A stretch of DNA of 64,000 bases. Source: JAJCYK01 sp965212195 (lineage in GTDB: Bacteria; Bacteroidota; Bacteroidia; Cytophagales; Cyclobacteriaceae). The stretch is taken from contig CBDBUW010000017.1 of NCBI GenBank assembly GCA_965212195.1, forward strand, positions 620,001 through 684,000, written 5' to 3'. The notes below the pieces were generated by a model. The model ran no database searches. It was not told where the DNA came from and saw nothing but the letters and a program-made list of their open reading frames with translations. Below are positions 13,624 to 22,959 of this stretch, in pieces; the stretch's first letter is position 1; each line of letters starts with the position of its first letter. The translations under genes and the position numbers were made by a program.

Positions 13624-14319
13624 TTACTTTATTATACCCACTTTTTTCTTTGGTTGAGTGCCTTTGAATTCTTTTAAATAAAAAGGCTCAAAGTAGGCCA
13701 GGTCCTCAAAGTGTTCCTTTTTGAATTTCTCATAAGCCAGGGTGCCCACACCCAAGGCACTGGATTCGACCCCTGAAATAAAACGAGCTGCCGGGTGTAT
13801 AATTATTTCCTGGCACTTGGCGGCACCGTTTCCAAAGAATAAAATGGGATTCTGATCCAATTGTTCCTGAAAGCTCTGCTCATCAATAACCACCGGGGCC
13901 GTATGCAGGATGCTTTGCAGCCGATGATCGGCCATAAGGCTATAGACCTCCATGCGACGGGCATCAATCATAGGGCAATACCAATATTCCTTTCCATACA
14001 CAGAGGTCATCTGCACCGCCAGGGCTTCTAGGGTGTTAACCGCGATTAACGGAATACCCAAGCCAACACACAGCCCTTTGGCCGTAGAAACGCCAATACG
14101 CAAACCGGTGTAACTGCCCGGTCCCTTTGATACCGCAACGGCCTGCAAATCGACCATATTAAATCCGGTATTGGCAACTAGCTGCTTGATCATGGTTGCC
14201 AGCATGTTGGAGTGTGATTTTTCCAAACAAAGATCGGATCGGCCCAAAACAGTTCCTTCTCGATGAAGGGCTATTGAACAGATTCCTGTAGCGGTCTCGA
14301 TGCTTAAGATTAAACTCAT
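13624..14319 (-). CDS. tsaB: tRNA threonylcarbamoyladenosine biosynthesis protein TsaB
   Basis: TsaB partners TsaD in forming threonylcarbamoyl-adenosine at position 37 of ANN-decoding tRNAs. The 231-residue protein opens with I-L-S-I-E-T-A-T and carries the family signature K-G-P-G-S-Y-T-G-L-R-I-G-V-S near residue 65. The H-x-x-x-H metal site of the catalytic paralogue TsaD is absent, which identifies it as TsaB. The length is usual. It leads a two-gene unit with the DUF2480 gene. Confidence 0.94.
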   Translation of the reverse strand: MSLILSIETATGICSIALHREGTVLGRSDLCLEKSHSNMLATMIKQLVANTGFNMVDLQAVAVSKGPGSYTGLRIGVSTAKGLCVGLGIPLIAVNTLEALAVQMTSVYGKEYWYCPMIDARRMEVYSLMADHRLQSILHTAPVVIDEQSFQEQLDQNPILFFGNGAAKCQEIIIHPAARFISGVESSALGVGTLAYEKFKKEHFEDLAYFEPFYLKEFKGTQPKKKVGIIK

Positions 14320-14351
14320 CTTTGCAAAATAAACAATTACCAGTTGCCAAT

Positions 14352-14385
14352 AAAAAAGCCATCCATCAATATGACGAATGGCTCT
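14352..14385 (-). terminator. Intrinsic terminator after ctp
   Basis: On the minus strand AGCCATTC pairs with GGATGGCT (8 bp, one wobble, 11-nt loop) and is followed by six T. It lies 18 nt past the ctp stop codon and closes the rpmH-rnpA-ctp unit. Confidence 0.8.
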
Positions 14386-14402
14386 TAAATGTTTTGTTAT
14401 GA

Positions 14403-16058
14403 TCAGTTCTCTAACAGTTCACCATATTTTTGGGAATCTCTTAGGGCTTTTACTGCCGCTTTGACCTCGTCATCGGCACTGAAGGAAGTCTCAATTACTC
14501 CGCGACTCAAATAATACCTGGAGCTGATCTCTTCTTCAAGGATCTGCTTAATGTCTGCTTTGAACTTCTGCAGATCAGAATCTTTATTATGCTCAACATT
14601 GGATCTTAGAGTAAGGATCTGTTTACTGATATCATCGTAGTACTTTTCCTTTTTAGCTTGGGCGATCAACTCGTCTATGCTGTTCTCTACACGTGTAGTA
14701 TAATCATAGTCCTTGTCGCTTAACCAGCTGACGAATTTCTGATAATCGCCATCTGATAATTTGAAGTCCCGAGGCTTGCTGATAGCTTCATGACTATAGT
14801 GGTAGATGGTGGCATAATCAAATATAAGTCCTTTGCTGATTAAGCTCACCACAATAGGCGGCAGATAGTCAATATCCAGCTTTATATCGGGGTCTACACC
14901 ACCCCCGTCAAAAACAGTTCTGCCATTACGGGTCTTGAAGGCCACTTTTAAGGAATCGGGAACTTTTCCCACACTGCCATCATCATTTCTACTACCGTAA
15001 TCGATGGCCTGAATACAACGACCGCTAGGAATGTAGTACTTGGCCGTAGTTACTTTTAACTGGCTGTTATAGGTCAAGGGCCTGGTAGCTTGAACCAGTC
15101 CTTTACCAAAAGTCTTTTGTCCAACCAGGATACCCCGGTCATAATCCTGCACCACTCCGGCCACAATTTCAGAAGCTGAGGCACTGCTGCTGCTGGTCAA
15201 AACGGCCACCGGGATTTCTGTGTCCACCGGAGGGTTTAAGGCTTTATATGTTTTGTTCCAATCTTTCATTTTTCCTTTGGTACTCACCACTTCAGACCCT
15301 TTGGGAATAAAGATGTTTGAAACATTAACAGCCTCATTTAAGAGTCCACCAGGGTTGCCTCGAAGGTCCAGGATAATGCTATTTGCTCCCTGGCTCTTCA
15401 GTTCAATGACCGCATTTTTAACCTCTTTGCCGGCGTTGGTGGTAAAGTCCGACAGCTTAATGTAGCCGATATCGTCGTCGATTAAACCGTAATAGGGCAC
15501 ATTATTGATGGTGATCTTTTCCCTTACAATTTCTACTTCTATAGGATCCGGGGTACTATGCCGCTGCACTACCATCTTCAAGGAGCTGTTGGCCTGCCCG
15601 CGAAGCAATTTGCTGATATCAGTATAGGCCTTTCTCTTGACATCAATGCCGTTTACTTGAATAATCTCATCACCAATTTTCAATCCAGCTTTATGAGCTG
15701 GAAACCCTTCGTATGGCATTATGATCATGTTCTTCCCATTCCGGGTACCAATCAGCGCTCCAATACCTCCATACTGTCCGGTGGTCATGGTCCGGTAATC
15801 TTCAATATCGTCTTCCGGAATATAGTTGGTATATGGGTCGAGTGACCCCAGCATGGCGTCAATACCGGTTTTAATTAAATGGTTAGGGCTAACCTCGTCG
15901 ACATAATAGGTATTCACCTCCTTGTATAAGGTGGCAAATATGTCCAGGTTTTTGGTTATCTCGAAGTATTTCTCACCAGGATTGGTGAAGGCCCAGATCC
16001 CTGCTAAGGCTAAGGCAGTGATCAGTGTAGCTGCTGCCGTCTTGTTAAACTTTCCCAT
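14403..16058 (-). CDS. S41 family C-terminal processing peptidase (Ctp/Prc-like)
   Basis: A 551-residue periplasmic or membrane-anchored serine peptidase. An N-terminal hydrophobic segment (about 8-26) is followed by a PDZ domain (about 90-175, containing Y-G-G-I-G-A) and the S41 core. The Ser-Lys dyad is visible: Ser near residue 290 in S-S-S-A-S-A-S-E-I and Lys near 315 in Q-K-T-F-G-K-G. A helical C-terminal region completes the protein. It begins 10 nt after rnpA ends, giving the order rpmH-rnpA-ctp. Substrates are unknown; family members trim envelope proteins or lipoproteins. Confidence 0.9.
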   Translation of the reverse strand: MGKFNKTAAATLITALALAGIWAFTNPGEKYFEITKNLDIFATLYKEVNTYYVDEVSPNHLIKTGIDAMLGSLDPYTNYIPEDDIEDYRTMTTGQYGGIGALIGTRNGKNMIIMPYEGFPAHKAGLKIGDEIIQVNGIDVKRKAYTDISKLLRGQANSSLKMVVQRHSTPDPIEVEIVREKITINNVPYYGLIDDDIGYIKLSDFTTNAGKEVKNAVIELKSQGANSIILDLRGNPGGLLNEAVNVSNIFIPKGSEVVSTKGKMKDWNKTYKALNPPVDTEIPVAVLTSSSSASASEIVAGVVQDYDRGILVGQKTFGKGLVQATRPLTYNSQLKVTTAKYYIPSGRCIQAIDYGSRNDDGSVGKVPDSLKVAFKTRNGRTVFDGGGVDPDIKLDIDYLPPIVVSLISKGLIFDYATIYHYSHEAISKPRDFKLSDGDYQKFVSWLSDKDYDYTTRVENSIDELIAQAKKEKYYDDISKQILTLRSNVEHNKDSDLQKFKADIKQILEEEISSRYYLSRGVIETSFSADDEVKAAVKALRDSQKYGELLEN

Positions 16059-16068
16059 AAAATTTCCT

Positions 16069-16449
16069 TTATTGATCGTGTTTGTTAGTTAAACGGGACA
16101 ACGATCGTTTTAGTTTATCTTCAATAGTGCTATAATCAGCAAATTCTTTGCCAATATAAATATACCCAATTAATAGGAATTTGTGGGAGCCTAGCGGTTC
16201 TAAAACCTGCTTGTGTAAGCGAAATGCCTCTTTTATCCTTCTTTTGAGCTTGTTGCGGTCTACTGCTCTTTTAAAGATCTTTTTGGGAACGGAAACCAGT
16301 ACCTGGTGCTTGTCGACCTCCTCCGCTGATTTGATTAAATAAAAAACCTTTAAGGGGTATATAACAAAAGATGAGCCCTTATTAAAAAGCTCATCAATTA
16401 ATTTCTTACTGTGCAGCCTTTCCGATTTTGGAAATGTATTCACAACCAC
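16069..16449 (-). CDS. rnpA: Ribonuclease P protein component
   Basis: The protein subunit of RNase P, which matures tRNA 5' ends. At 126 residues it has normal length and carries the basic RNP motif A-V-D-R-N-K-L-K-R-R-I-K-E-A-F-R. The start is one of two GTG codons (16449 or 16443), since a stop codon lies three codons upstream and no ATG is available. It follows rpmH, the near-universal bacterial arrangement. Confidence 0.94.
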   Translation of the reverse strand: MVVNTFPKSERLHSKKLIDELFNKGSSFVIYPLKVFYLIKSAEEVDKHQVLVSVPKKIFKRAVDRNKLKRRIKEAFRLHKQVLEPLGSHKFLLIGYIYIGKEFADYSTIEDKLKRSLSRLTNKHDQ

Positions 16450-16498
16450 CTGCTTTTAATGTTAAAGGTAATACTTTTAACACTAAAGCTCTACGGCC

Positions 16499-16657
16499 TT
16501 ACTTGAGGTGAGTTCTTTCGTCCGATACGGTTAATTTCTTCCTGCCCTTAGCTCTGCGATTTGCTATTACCGCTCGGCCACTAGCTGAAGCCATACGCGT
16601 TCGGAAACCGTGTTTGTTCTTTCTCTTCCTATTTGAAGGCTGAAATGTCCTTTTCAT
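16499..16657 (-). CDS. rpmH: 50S ribosomal protein L34
   Basis: A 52-codon gene read from ATG at 16657 to TAA at 16499-16501. The product starts M-K-R-T-F-Q-P-S-N-R-K-R and continues K-N-K-H-G-F-R-T-R-M, the invariant L34 signature, and is very basic. It heads the rpmH-rnpA-ctp unit, with a 49-nt gap to rnpA. Confidence 0.97.
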   Translation of the reverse strand: MKRTFQPSNRKRKNKHGFRTRMASASGRAVIANRRAKGRKKLTVSDERTHLK

Positions 16658-16687
16658 CTCTTTTCCTGATTAGAATATTATGGGCTG

Positions 16688-16695
16688 CAAAGATA
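16688..16695 (-). promoter_or_regulatory. Probable -7 box of the rpmH promoter
   Basis: The minus strand reads TATCTTTG, a perfect TAnnTTTG box, about 31 nt upstream of the rpmH start. No clear TTTG sits 19-21 nt further upstream, so only the -7 element is claimed. Confidence 0.5.
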
Positions 16696-16793
16696 AGGAG
16701 CAATTTTAAATTTTGGAACTGCTTGAGCAAAATAAATAAATGCGTGTCTGCCGCCGCTATTCTTTATATCTTGTCTCAAACACTCGGAAAAAG

Positions 16794-18509
16794 ATGGAGT
16801 ATCACATTTCCTGTAAAAACCCCTTAAGCCATTATCTGGAAATCAAGTTAACTATATCGGCCTGGAAAAAGCCCCGACTTTACCTGCAACTCCCGGCTTG
16901 GCGACCAGGAAGATACGAGTTGGCCAACTATGCAAAACATTTGAGGAGCATCCATGCCAGCGGGTTGCGGGGTAAATCACTGCCTATTTTCAAAATAAGC
17001 AAAGACCAGTGGATGGTAGAAACCTCGGGATCGTCACGAATTACCATCACCTACCAATACTTCGCACATCAAGGGGATGCCGGAGGAAGCCTGATAGATG
17101 ATGAGCAATGGTACATAAACTTTATAAATTGCCTGTTGTATGCTGATGAAAGATTAACTGAATCCTGCACGGTTACCCTGGAATTACCTAAATCGTATCG
17201 CGTTGGCACCGGCCTTACACTTAGGAAAGAACGGCAATGGGCAGCCAAGGATTATTACCAATTAGTGGACAGTCCATTAATGGCCTCTAAAAAATTGAAA
17301 CATTGGAGCTATGAACTTGAAGGTGTTTTTTTTCACTTATGGTTTCACGGTCAACATAAACTATCCAAGTCCAAAACCTTAAAGCATTTCAAATCATTTT
17401 CCAGATTACAGATCAATACCCTCGGTGAATTCCCGGAAAAAGACTACCATTTCCTATACCAGGTGCCACCGAAAAAGTTCTACCACGGGGTAGAACATGC
17501 CAACAGCACAGTGATCGCTATCGGTCCGGGATCTCAGCTCCATAAGGAACGCTACCCCGATTTTCTGGGGGTAAGTTCCCATGAGCTGTTTCACGCCTGG
17601 AACATTCTCAAAATCAGGCCTAAGAACCTCCTTCCATACGACTTTAGTAAGGAATGCTACTTTGAGGAAGGATTTGTGGCGGAAGGTTTTACCACTTATT
17701 ATGGAGATCTTTTTTTGGTGCGTAGCGGAGTATTTGATGAGAAACAATACTTTAAGGAAGTTGATACCCTTTTCAAAAGGCATTTCGAAAATGAAGGTCG
17801 TCATGTGGCGTCACTTACAGACTCGTCCAGGGATCTTTGGCTGGATGGCTATCAAATCACTGCCCCAGGTCGTAAAGTCTCCATATACACCAAGGGGGCG
17901 CTGGTTGCTCTGATATTGGATCTAAACATCCGGAGATTAAGTGGACAACGGTTTTCGCTGGATGATGTGGTCCGTGAACTATGGCAAAACTTTGGAAAGA
18001 AGGACCGTGGTTACCGAACGGAGGATGTACAACGTATCTGTAAAAAATTTGCCAAACAGGATTTTCAGGATTTATTCGATGAACTGGTTAGAGGAACAGA
18101 GCCCTTGCAAGGCTATCTCAAAGATGCGCTTACGGAAGTGGGCTGCACGCTGCAAAAGTTACCTTCTAAACAAACCCTAAAAAGATGTTTCGGTATTCGA
18201 ACATCATCAATGCTGGACAGTTCCTTAAAGATCAGCCAGATCGCCAAAGGATCACCCGCTGAAAAGAGGTTAAGCGTGGGTGACTTGATCTTAAAAATAA
18301 ACGGCAAGAAAGTACAAAAGAGCCTGAAAAAGGCCTTGGGGAAAGCCCAAACCGCAAAATTGCTGATCAATCGGGGTGGTCGCCAATTGAACGTTAAACT
18401 GACCCGTAGCAACAAGCAGTTCTTTTCGCAATATCGATTGCAAAAACTTCCTAAACCAACGGACGATCAAAGGATAAACTATCAAAAATGGACGGGATAC
18501 CCTTTCTAG
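16794..18509 (+). CDS. M61 family metallopeptidase with C-terminal PDZ domain
   Basis: A 571-residue member of the M61 glycyl-aminopeptidase family. The N-terminal beta domain is followed by the zinc site H-E-L-F-H (first His near residue 263). The downstream F-E-E-G-F-V-A-E-G-F-T segment carries the third ligand Glu. A PDZ domain occupies roughly 455-535 (I-A-K-G-S-P-A, then G-D-L-I-L-K-I-N-G). I chose ATG 16794 because M-E-Y-H-I-S matches the usual beta-strand opening; the in-frame extension back to 16740 looks unstructured. No signal peptide is evident. The gene stands alone between rpmH (divergent) and the sensor kinase. Confidence 0.88.
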   Translation: MEYHISCKNPLSHYLEIKLTISAWKKPRLYLQLPAWRPGRYELANYAKHLRSIHASGLRGKSLPIFKISKDQWMVETSGSSRITITYQYFAHQGDAGGSLIDDEQWYINFINCLLYADERLTESCTVTLELPKSYRVGTGLTLRKERQWAAKDYYQLVDSPLMASKKLKHWSYELEGVFFHLWFHGQHKLSKSKTLKHFKSFSRLQINTLGEFPEKDYHFLYQVPPKKFYHGVEHANSTVIAIGPGSQLHKERYPDFLGVSSHELFHAWNILKIRPKNLLPYDFSKECYFEEGFVAEGFTTYYGDLFLVRSGVFDEKQYFKEVDTLFKRHFENEGRHVASLTDSSRDLWLDGYQITAPGRKVSIYTKGALVALILDLNIRRLSGQRFSLDDVVRELWQNFGKKDRGYRTEDVQRICKKFAKQDFQDLFDELVRGTEPLQGYLKDALTEVGCTLQKLPSKQTLKRCFGIRTSSMLDSSLKISQIAKGSPAEKRLSVGDLILKINGKKVQKSLKKALGKAQTAKLLINRGGRQLNVKLTRSNKQFFSQYRLQKLPKPTDDQRINYQKWTGYPF

Positions 18510-18542
18510 GCTGTCAACCACACTGAAGAAACGTCAGCCATA

Positions 18543-18575
18543 CCCAATTTAGCACCAACCAATCAATTGGGTTTT
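18543..18575 (+). terminator. Probable terminator after the M61 gene
   Basis: CCCAATT (18543-18549) pairs with AATTGGG (18565-18571) around a 15-nt loop, and four T follow. The long loop and short T run make it a modest candidate. Confidence 0.45.
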
Positions 18576-18624
18576 GAAGGTTCCCCCCGAGATATTAACT
18601 TGTATCTAGCACATATTTGCATTT

Positions 18625-21600
18625 ATGTCCACTTCGCGAACCGTATTGGTGCAGATACTTCTAGTATTATGCATTACTCCGCTATGGCCTCAATCAGGAG
18701 GACTTAGTTTCGACAGATTGAATCTTGAACAGGGACTTAGTCAGGGAACCGTCCATTGTCTGCTGCAGGATCAGAAAGGCTTCTTATGGATCGGAACTCA
18801 GGACGGGCTCAACAAGTACGACGGTTATGGCTTTACCGTATTTCGATATGACCGGGAGGACTCTCTTTCTATTTCCGACAACTGGATCAATTGCCTATTT
18901 GAAGATCAACAGGGGTTTCTGTGGGTAGGTACACTCAGTGGAGGACTGAATAAATTTGACCGTACCACCGGTACTTTTGAGAACTATCGATACCAGGAGG
19001 ACGGCCACCAGACCTTACCCAGTGACAATGTAAAGTACATTTCTCAGGATGGAGCGGGTAATTTATGGATCGCCACCGATGGTGGAATATCCCGGAAAAC
19101 ACCCAGCGGATTTGTTAACTATCCCGATGTAAATGCCAACTACTTGCTAAATGATGGTCAGGGAAAACTGTGGGCAGGAACCACTTCTGGGTTATTTTAC
19201 TACGATCCACAAACAGATCGATTAACGCGGTTTACCACACATGAAACACTGGCACAAGCTGATGTAAAGTCGCTACTGGAAATAAGCCCGGACTCCTTGC
19301 TGATTGGCACTCATGCCGGATTGTTTAATCTGAATTTCACTCACTCCTTAGAACCGGTTGCGGTACCTCTTCACTTTCCCGAAATCTCCGACCAACGGGT
19401 AAATGCTCTGGAGATGGACATGAACGGGCGAGTTTGGATTGGCTATGAACAGGAAGGAGTAATCATGTGGGATAGAAAGGAGAAAATCCATCTCAATATG
19501 CGTTATCAACCCGACCAGGTGCGAAGTCTAACCAACGATAAAGTGCACCATATATTACTGGGTAAGTTCGGCAATATGTGGGTTGGTACCCTTAATGGGA
19601 TCAGCAAACATAACGTGAGCAACGTTAAATTCAGGTTGTATCAAAATGTTCCGGGCGTAATTGGACATACTGGCAATAGCATATTCAGCATAGTCAAGGA
19701 TCAAAAGAACTATTTATGGGCTGCCACTCGAGAAGGAATGTACCGCCGAAACCTAAACACAGGAGAGATAAAACGCTTTTATTCCGGCAGCAAACCCTCT
19801 CTACAGGACGATAGTTTCCGGGCCGTCTACCAGGACAGCAGGGATCAGATCTGGATAGGCTCCAGTACGGGGTTCGTGGACATCCTGGATCCGGTGACCA
19901 TGCAGATTAAGCCCTTGACTTTGGGAGAAACCGTTACCCCAAATGGTGTATACTGCATCTTTGAAAGTCCTGATGGTGAGATCTGGATAGGAGCACATAA
20001 AGGACTTTATCGCTATATACCCGACTCTGAAAGTTTTGAGCATTATCCTTTGGAAGAAATCCGCAGCATAAAGCAAGACAGCAAAGGTCAGATCTGGATA
20101 GGCACTTTGGGGGCGGGGATCTACAAATTCGATCCCCAGAAGAGCAGTTTCCAGCAATACCGTCATGACCCCCAAAACCCCCGTTCACTTAGTCACGATA
20201 TCGTGGCTTGCCTGTATATCGACCCCTTCGATACTTTATGGATCGGTACCGCTTCAGGATTCAATAAATATCATCCCAATGAGGACCAGTTCCATAACTA
20301 CAGCATCCGAGATGGCCTGCCGGGAGAAGTAGTTTATGGTATACTTCCGGACGACAATCAGTTCCTATGGTTGAGTACCAACAACGGCCTGACCAGATAT
20401 CAACCCGACCAGGGAAGCTTCCGGACCTATCATAGTAGCGATGGCTTGCAGGGTAGTGAATTTAATGCAGGCGCATTTCATCGGACGACAGATGGAGAGC
20501 TCTACTTCGGTGGATTAAACGGCATTAACGCATTTTTCCCTCAGGACATTAAGAATGACCCCTTGTTGCCTGAAGTGATCTTGACGGGATTCAAAGTGCT
20601 GAACGAAGACCGGGAACTTGCGCAATCCCTGGAGTACGCAAGGAAAATAGACCTTAGCTACCAAGATTATTTCTTTTCATTTGAATTTACCGCCTTGCAC
20701 CTGGCTGCACCGGAACGAAATCGCTATGCTTACAAGATGGAAGGATTTGACCGTGACTGGATCTACACTAACCGGAGATTTGCCAATTACACAAATCTCG
20801 ACCCTGGTACTTATGTATTTAAGGTTAAGGCATCCAACAATGATGGCGTTTGGAACGATAAGGAACTGGCGATCATTATCGATATAGCCCCACCTTTTTG
20901 GAAGACCTGGTGGTTTTATTTACTGATTGCCATAATGTTGAGCAGTCTGGTATATGTCATCTATTTAATGCGGGTGGGACAGATCCGAAAAGAAGAGGAG
21001 TTGAAAACAGAATTCAACCGCAAACTTGCAGAAGTGGAAATGAGTGCGTTACGGTCTCAGATGAATCCCCATTTTCTGTTTAATTCTCTCAATTCCATAA
21101 ATCGTTATATTGTAAAAAGCGATCCCGAGACAGCCTCTGGATACCTAACTAAATTTTCCCGGCTTATCCGTTTAATTTTGCAGAATTCTAAATCCGCCAC
21201 CATACCGTTAGCCAACGAGTTAGAAGCGCTCAAGCTGTACGTTGAAATGGAGGACCTCCGTTTCGAGAACAAGTTTGATTACCATATCCGAATGGAGGGT
21301 GATATAGAACCCGATTATCTGGAAGTTCCCCCCATGGTAATACAACCTTATGTGGAGAATGCCATATGGCATGGCTTGATGCATAAAAAAGAAAAGGGCC
21401 GGCTAACGGTTACTCTAAGTAAAGAAAAAGGCTCGCTAAAATGTATTATTGAGGATAATGGCATTGGCCGCGACAAAGCCAGGGATTTGAAAACTAAATC
21501 TGCCACAAAAAGCAAATCCATGGGTATGAAAATTACCCGCGATCGCCTGTCATTGATCAACAACATGCATCAAAAAAACTCTATAGTTCAAGTTGAAGAC

Positions 21601-21696
21601 TTAAAGAGCCCAGACGGTAATGCTATAGGCACCCGGGTCACCCTGTACATTCCTATTGAAGTGGAAGTTTGGGAGGGCAAACCACATTTAAGTTAA
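18625..21696 (+). CDS. Propeller-domain sensor histidine kinase, LytS/His_kinase type
   Basis: A 1023-residue membrane sensor. A signal peptide is followed by two sets of propeller repeats (Reg_prop) marked by many copies of G-x-L-W-I-G-T and N-x-Y. A Y_Y_Y domain follows at about 690-755, then a transmembrane helix near 762-785 (W-W-F-Y-L-L-I-A-I-M-L). The cytoplasmic kinase is of the PF06580 type with phospho-acceptor His816 in Q-M-N-P-H-F-L-F-N-S-L-N, ending in a HATPase domain (V-P-P-M-V-I-Q-P-Y-V-E-N-A). It carries no receiver domain. The LytTR regulator starts 6 nt downstream and is the obvious partner. The ligand is unknown; similar periplasmic propellers often sense glycans or envelope signals. 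Confidence 0.92.
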   Translation: MSTSRTVLVQILLVLCITPLWPQSGGLSFDRLNLEQGLSQGTVHCLLQDQKGFLWIGTQDGLNKYDGYGFTVFRYDREDSLSISDNWINCLFEDQQGFLWVGTLSGGLNKFDRTTGTFENYRYQEDGHQTLPSDNVKYISQDGAGNLWIATDGGISRKTPSGFVNYPDVNANYLLNDGQGKLWAGTTSGLFYYDPQTDRLTRFTTHETLAQADVKSLLEISPDSLLIGTHAGLFNLNFTHSLEPVAVPLHFPEISDQRVNALEMDMNGRVWIGYEQEGVIMWDRKEKIHLNMRYQPDQVRSLTNDKVHHILLGKFGNMWVGTLNGISKHNVSNVKFRLYQNVPGVIGHTGNSIFSIVKDQKNYLWAATREGMYRRNLNTGEIKRFYSGSKPSLQDDSFRAVYQDSRDQIWIGSSTGFVDILDPVTMQIKPLTLGETVTPNGVYCIFESPDGEIWIGAHKGLYRYIPDSESFEHYPLEEIRSIKQDSKGQIWIGTLGAGIYKFDPQKSSFQQYRHDPQNPRSLSHDIVACLYIDPFDTLWIGTASGFNKYHPNEDQFHNYSIRDGLPGEVVYGILPDDNQFLWLSTNNGLTRYQPDQGSFRTYHSSDGLQGSEFNAGAFHRTTDGELYFGGLNGINAFFPQDIKNDPLLPEVILTGFKVLNEDRELAQSLEYARKIDLSYQDYFFSFEFTALHLAAPERNRYAYKMEGFDRDWIYTNRRFANYTNLDPGTYVFKVKASNNDGVWNDKELAIIIDIAPPFWKTWWFYLLIAIMLSSLVYVIYLMRVGQIRKEEELKTEFNRKLAEVEMSALRSQMNPHFLFNSLNSINRYIVKSDPETASGYLTKFSRLIRLILQNSKSATIPLANELEALKLYVEMEDLRFENKFDYHIRMEGDIEPDYLEVPPMVIQPYVENAIWHGLMHKKEKGRLTVTLSKEKGSLKCIIEDNGIGRDKARDLKTKSATKSKSMGMKITRDRLSLINNMHQKNSIVQVEDLKSPDGNAIGTRVTLYIPIEVEVWEGKPHLS

Positions 21697-21702
21697 CACC
21701 CC

Positions 21703-22458
21703 ATGACCCAGCCTTTGAATGATATAAAAACAGTAATAGTAGATGACGAAAAGCATTGCCTGGAAACCCTTACCTGGCAGTTACAGCGCTATTGTCCCCA
21801 AGTGGAGTTGGTAGCCGCTTGCGATACTGCGGCACAAGCTATTGAAACAATAAACCAGAACCCAGTGGATCTGGTATTCCTGGACATTGAAATGCCGCAC
21901 ATGAATGGTTTTGAGATGTTGGAAGCTTTAAAACCGGTCAAATTCGAAATCATCTTTACCACTGCTTATGACATGTTTGCCGTAAAGGCCTTCAAGTTTA
22001 GTGCGGTAGATTACCTGCTCAAGCCTATTGATAAGGACGAACTGCTACTGGCTCTAAACAAATATCAAACCAGAGGAACGCAATTACGCCCGGAACAGCT
22101 CAACATACTATTTCAAAGCCTTTACCAAAAGACTGGGTCCATTCAGCGGGTTGCCCTTCCTACTATGGAGGGTTTGGAATTCGTGGAAGCTGAAGACATA
22201 ATTCATTGTCAATCGGAGAGCAATTACACTCATATCTTTCTGATAAACGGCACAAAATTGCTTATTTCGAAGACGCTCAAGGAAACGGAGGAGCTGTTAA
22301 AGGAATTCAACTTTCTGCGAGTCCATCACAGTCACCTGATAAACCTCAATCATGTGCGAAAATATGTAAAAGGTGACGGGGGCTACGTAATTATGAGCAA
22401 TGACGATGCTGTTAATGTGTCCAGAAGCAGAAAAGAATTGCTGTTGAGGGCCTTTTAA
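21703..22458 (+). CDS. LytTR-family response regulator
   Basis: A 251-residue response regulator paired with the kinase immediately upstream. The receiver domain spans about 10-130, with acidic residues D-D-E near the start, phospho-acceptor Asp61 in V-F-L-D-I-E-M-P and Lys in Y-L-L-K-P-I-D. The C-terminal LytTR DNA-binding domain (about 145-250) shows C-Q-S-E-S-N-Y-T-H-I and F-L-R-V-H-H-S-H-L-I-N-L-N. LytTR regulators bind direct repeats upstream of target promoters. Targets cannot be named from the sequence. Confidence 0.94.
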   Translation: MTQPLNDIKTVIVDDEKHCLETLTWQLQRYCPQVELVAACDTAAQAIETINQNPVDLVFLDIEMPHMNGFEMLEALKPVKFEIIFTTAYDMFAVKAFKFSAVDYLLKPIDKDELLLALNKYQTRGTQLRPEQLNILFQSLYQKTGSIQRVALPTMEGLEFVEAEDIIHCQSESNYTHIFLINGTKLLISKTLKETEELLKEFNFLRVHHSHLINLNHVRKYVKGDGGYVIMSNDDAVNVSRSRKELLLRAF

Positions 22459-22577
22459 ACACCCCATCCTGTCAACTACTCGTTCAAAATCACCAGTTGC
22501 TCAATATTGGTTCCATACTCTATTAATGATTATTAATATAGTAGTACAGCATTGAAATACTTTCAATCAATCATACC

Positions 22578-22623
22578 TCTGCATCCCGTTCGGCTGAGAG
22601 GGTTTTGCTGGATGGGATGCAGA
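22578..22623. repeat. Perfect 10-bp inverted repeat
   Basis: TCTGCATCCC (22578-22587) and GGGATGCAGA (22614-22623) pair perfectly over a 26-nt loop. The loop itself can form a short inner stem (CGGC with GCTG). The structure lies 120 nt after the response regulator gene. No T run follows, so it is not a standard terminator. The right arm overlaps the start of the small reading frame at 22617. Confidence 0.6.
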
Positions 22624-22841
22624 TCTATCACATGAAAGCTCTGAACCACGATAGTTCCCTTTGCCGCTTGCTTTTTGAGTATACAGGCGATCATAAATCT
22701 TTAGCAAAATCGGGTATGGACATAGAATGCATGTTCGGCGGTGATTGCTATTCTACCGTGATCCCCTATCAAGAGTTGGAAAATCTCAAAAATTCTCTGA
22801 ATTCTATGCGTATCATCTCTTATCGCAAGATTAGTGCTTAG
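22617..22841 (+). CDS. Possible small protein, no recognised family
   Basis: An open frame of 74 codons from ATG 22617 (another ATG lies at 22632), in a 500-nt gap between two regulatory genes. The composition is protein-like, with a segment L-C-R-L-L-F-E-Y-T-G-D-H-K-S, three cysteines and an amphipathic end. No signal peptide, membrane helix or known motif is seen. Its start codon lies in the right arm of the 10-bp inverted repeat. It could be a real small protein, a decayed gene fragment or chance. Confidence 0.3.
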   Translation: MQIYHMKALNHDSSLCRLLFEYTGDHKSLAKSGMDIECMFGGDCYSTVIPYQELENLKNSLNSMRIISYRKISA

Positions 22842-22929
22842 TTAATAAGGGGCCATAGGTTACCATCTTGAAGAAAATTGATTAATGATATCCATTGCGC
22901 TTTCCGATTAAAAAAACTGCACTAAGACC

Positions 22930-22950
22930 GTAGACCGTTAGCTGGTCTAC
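22930..22950 (+). promoter_or_regulatory. Hairpin just upstream of the hybrid sensor start codon
   Basis: GTAGACC and GGTCTAC form a perfect 7-bp stem with a 7-nt loop, ending 9 nt before the ATG at 22960. A hairpin here would affect ribosome access or mRNA stability. It could also be an operator for a dimeric regulator. The left arm overlaps a tandem AGACCGT repeat (22925-22938). Confidence 0.45.
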
Positions 22951-22959
22951 ATAGGAAAT

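Noticed and set aside
22588..22613. A CTGAGA string that recalls a TPP riboswitch
   Set aside because: The other conserved thiamine-aptamer segments are missing, and the downstream gene is not a thiamine gene.
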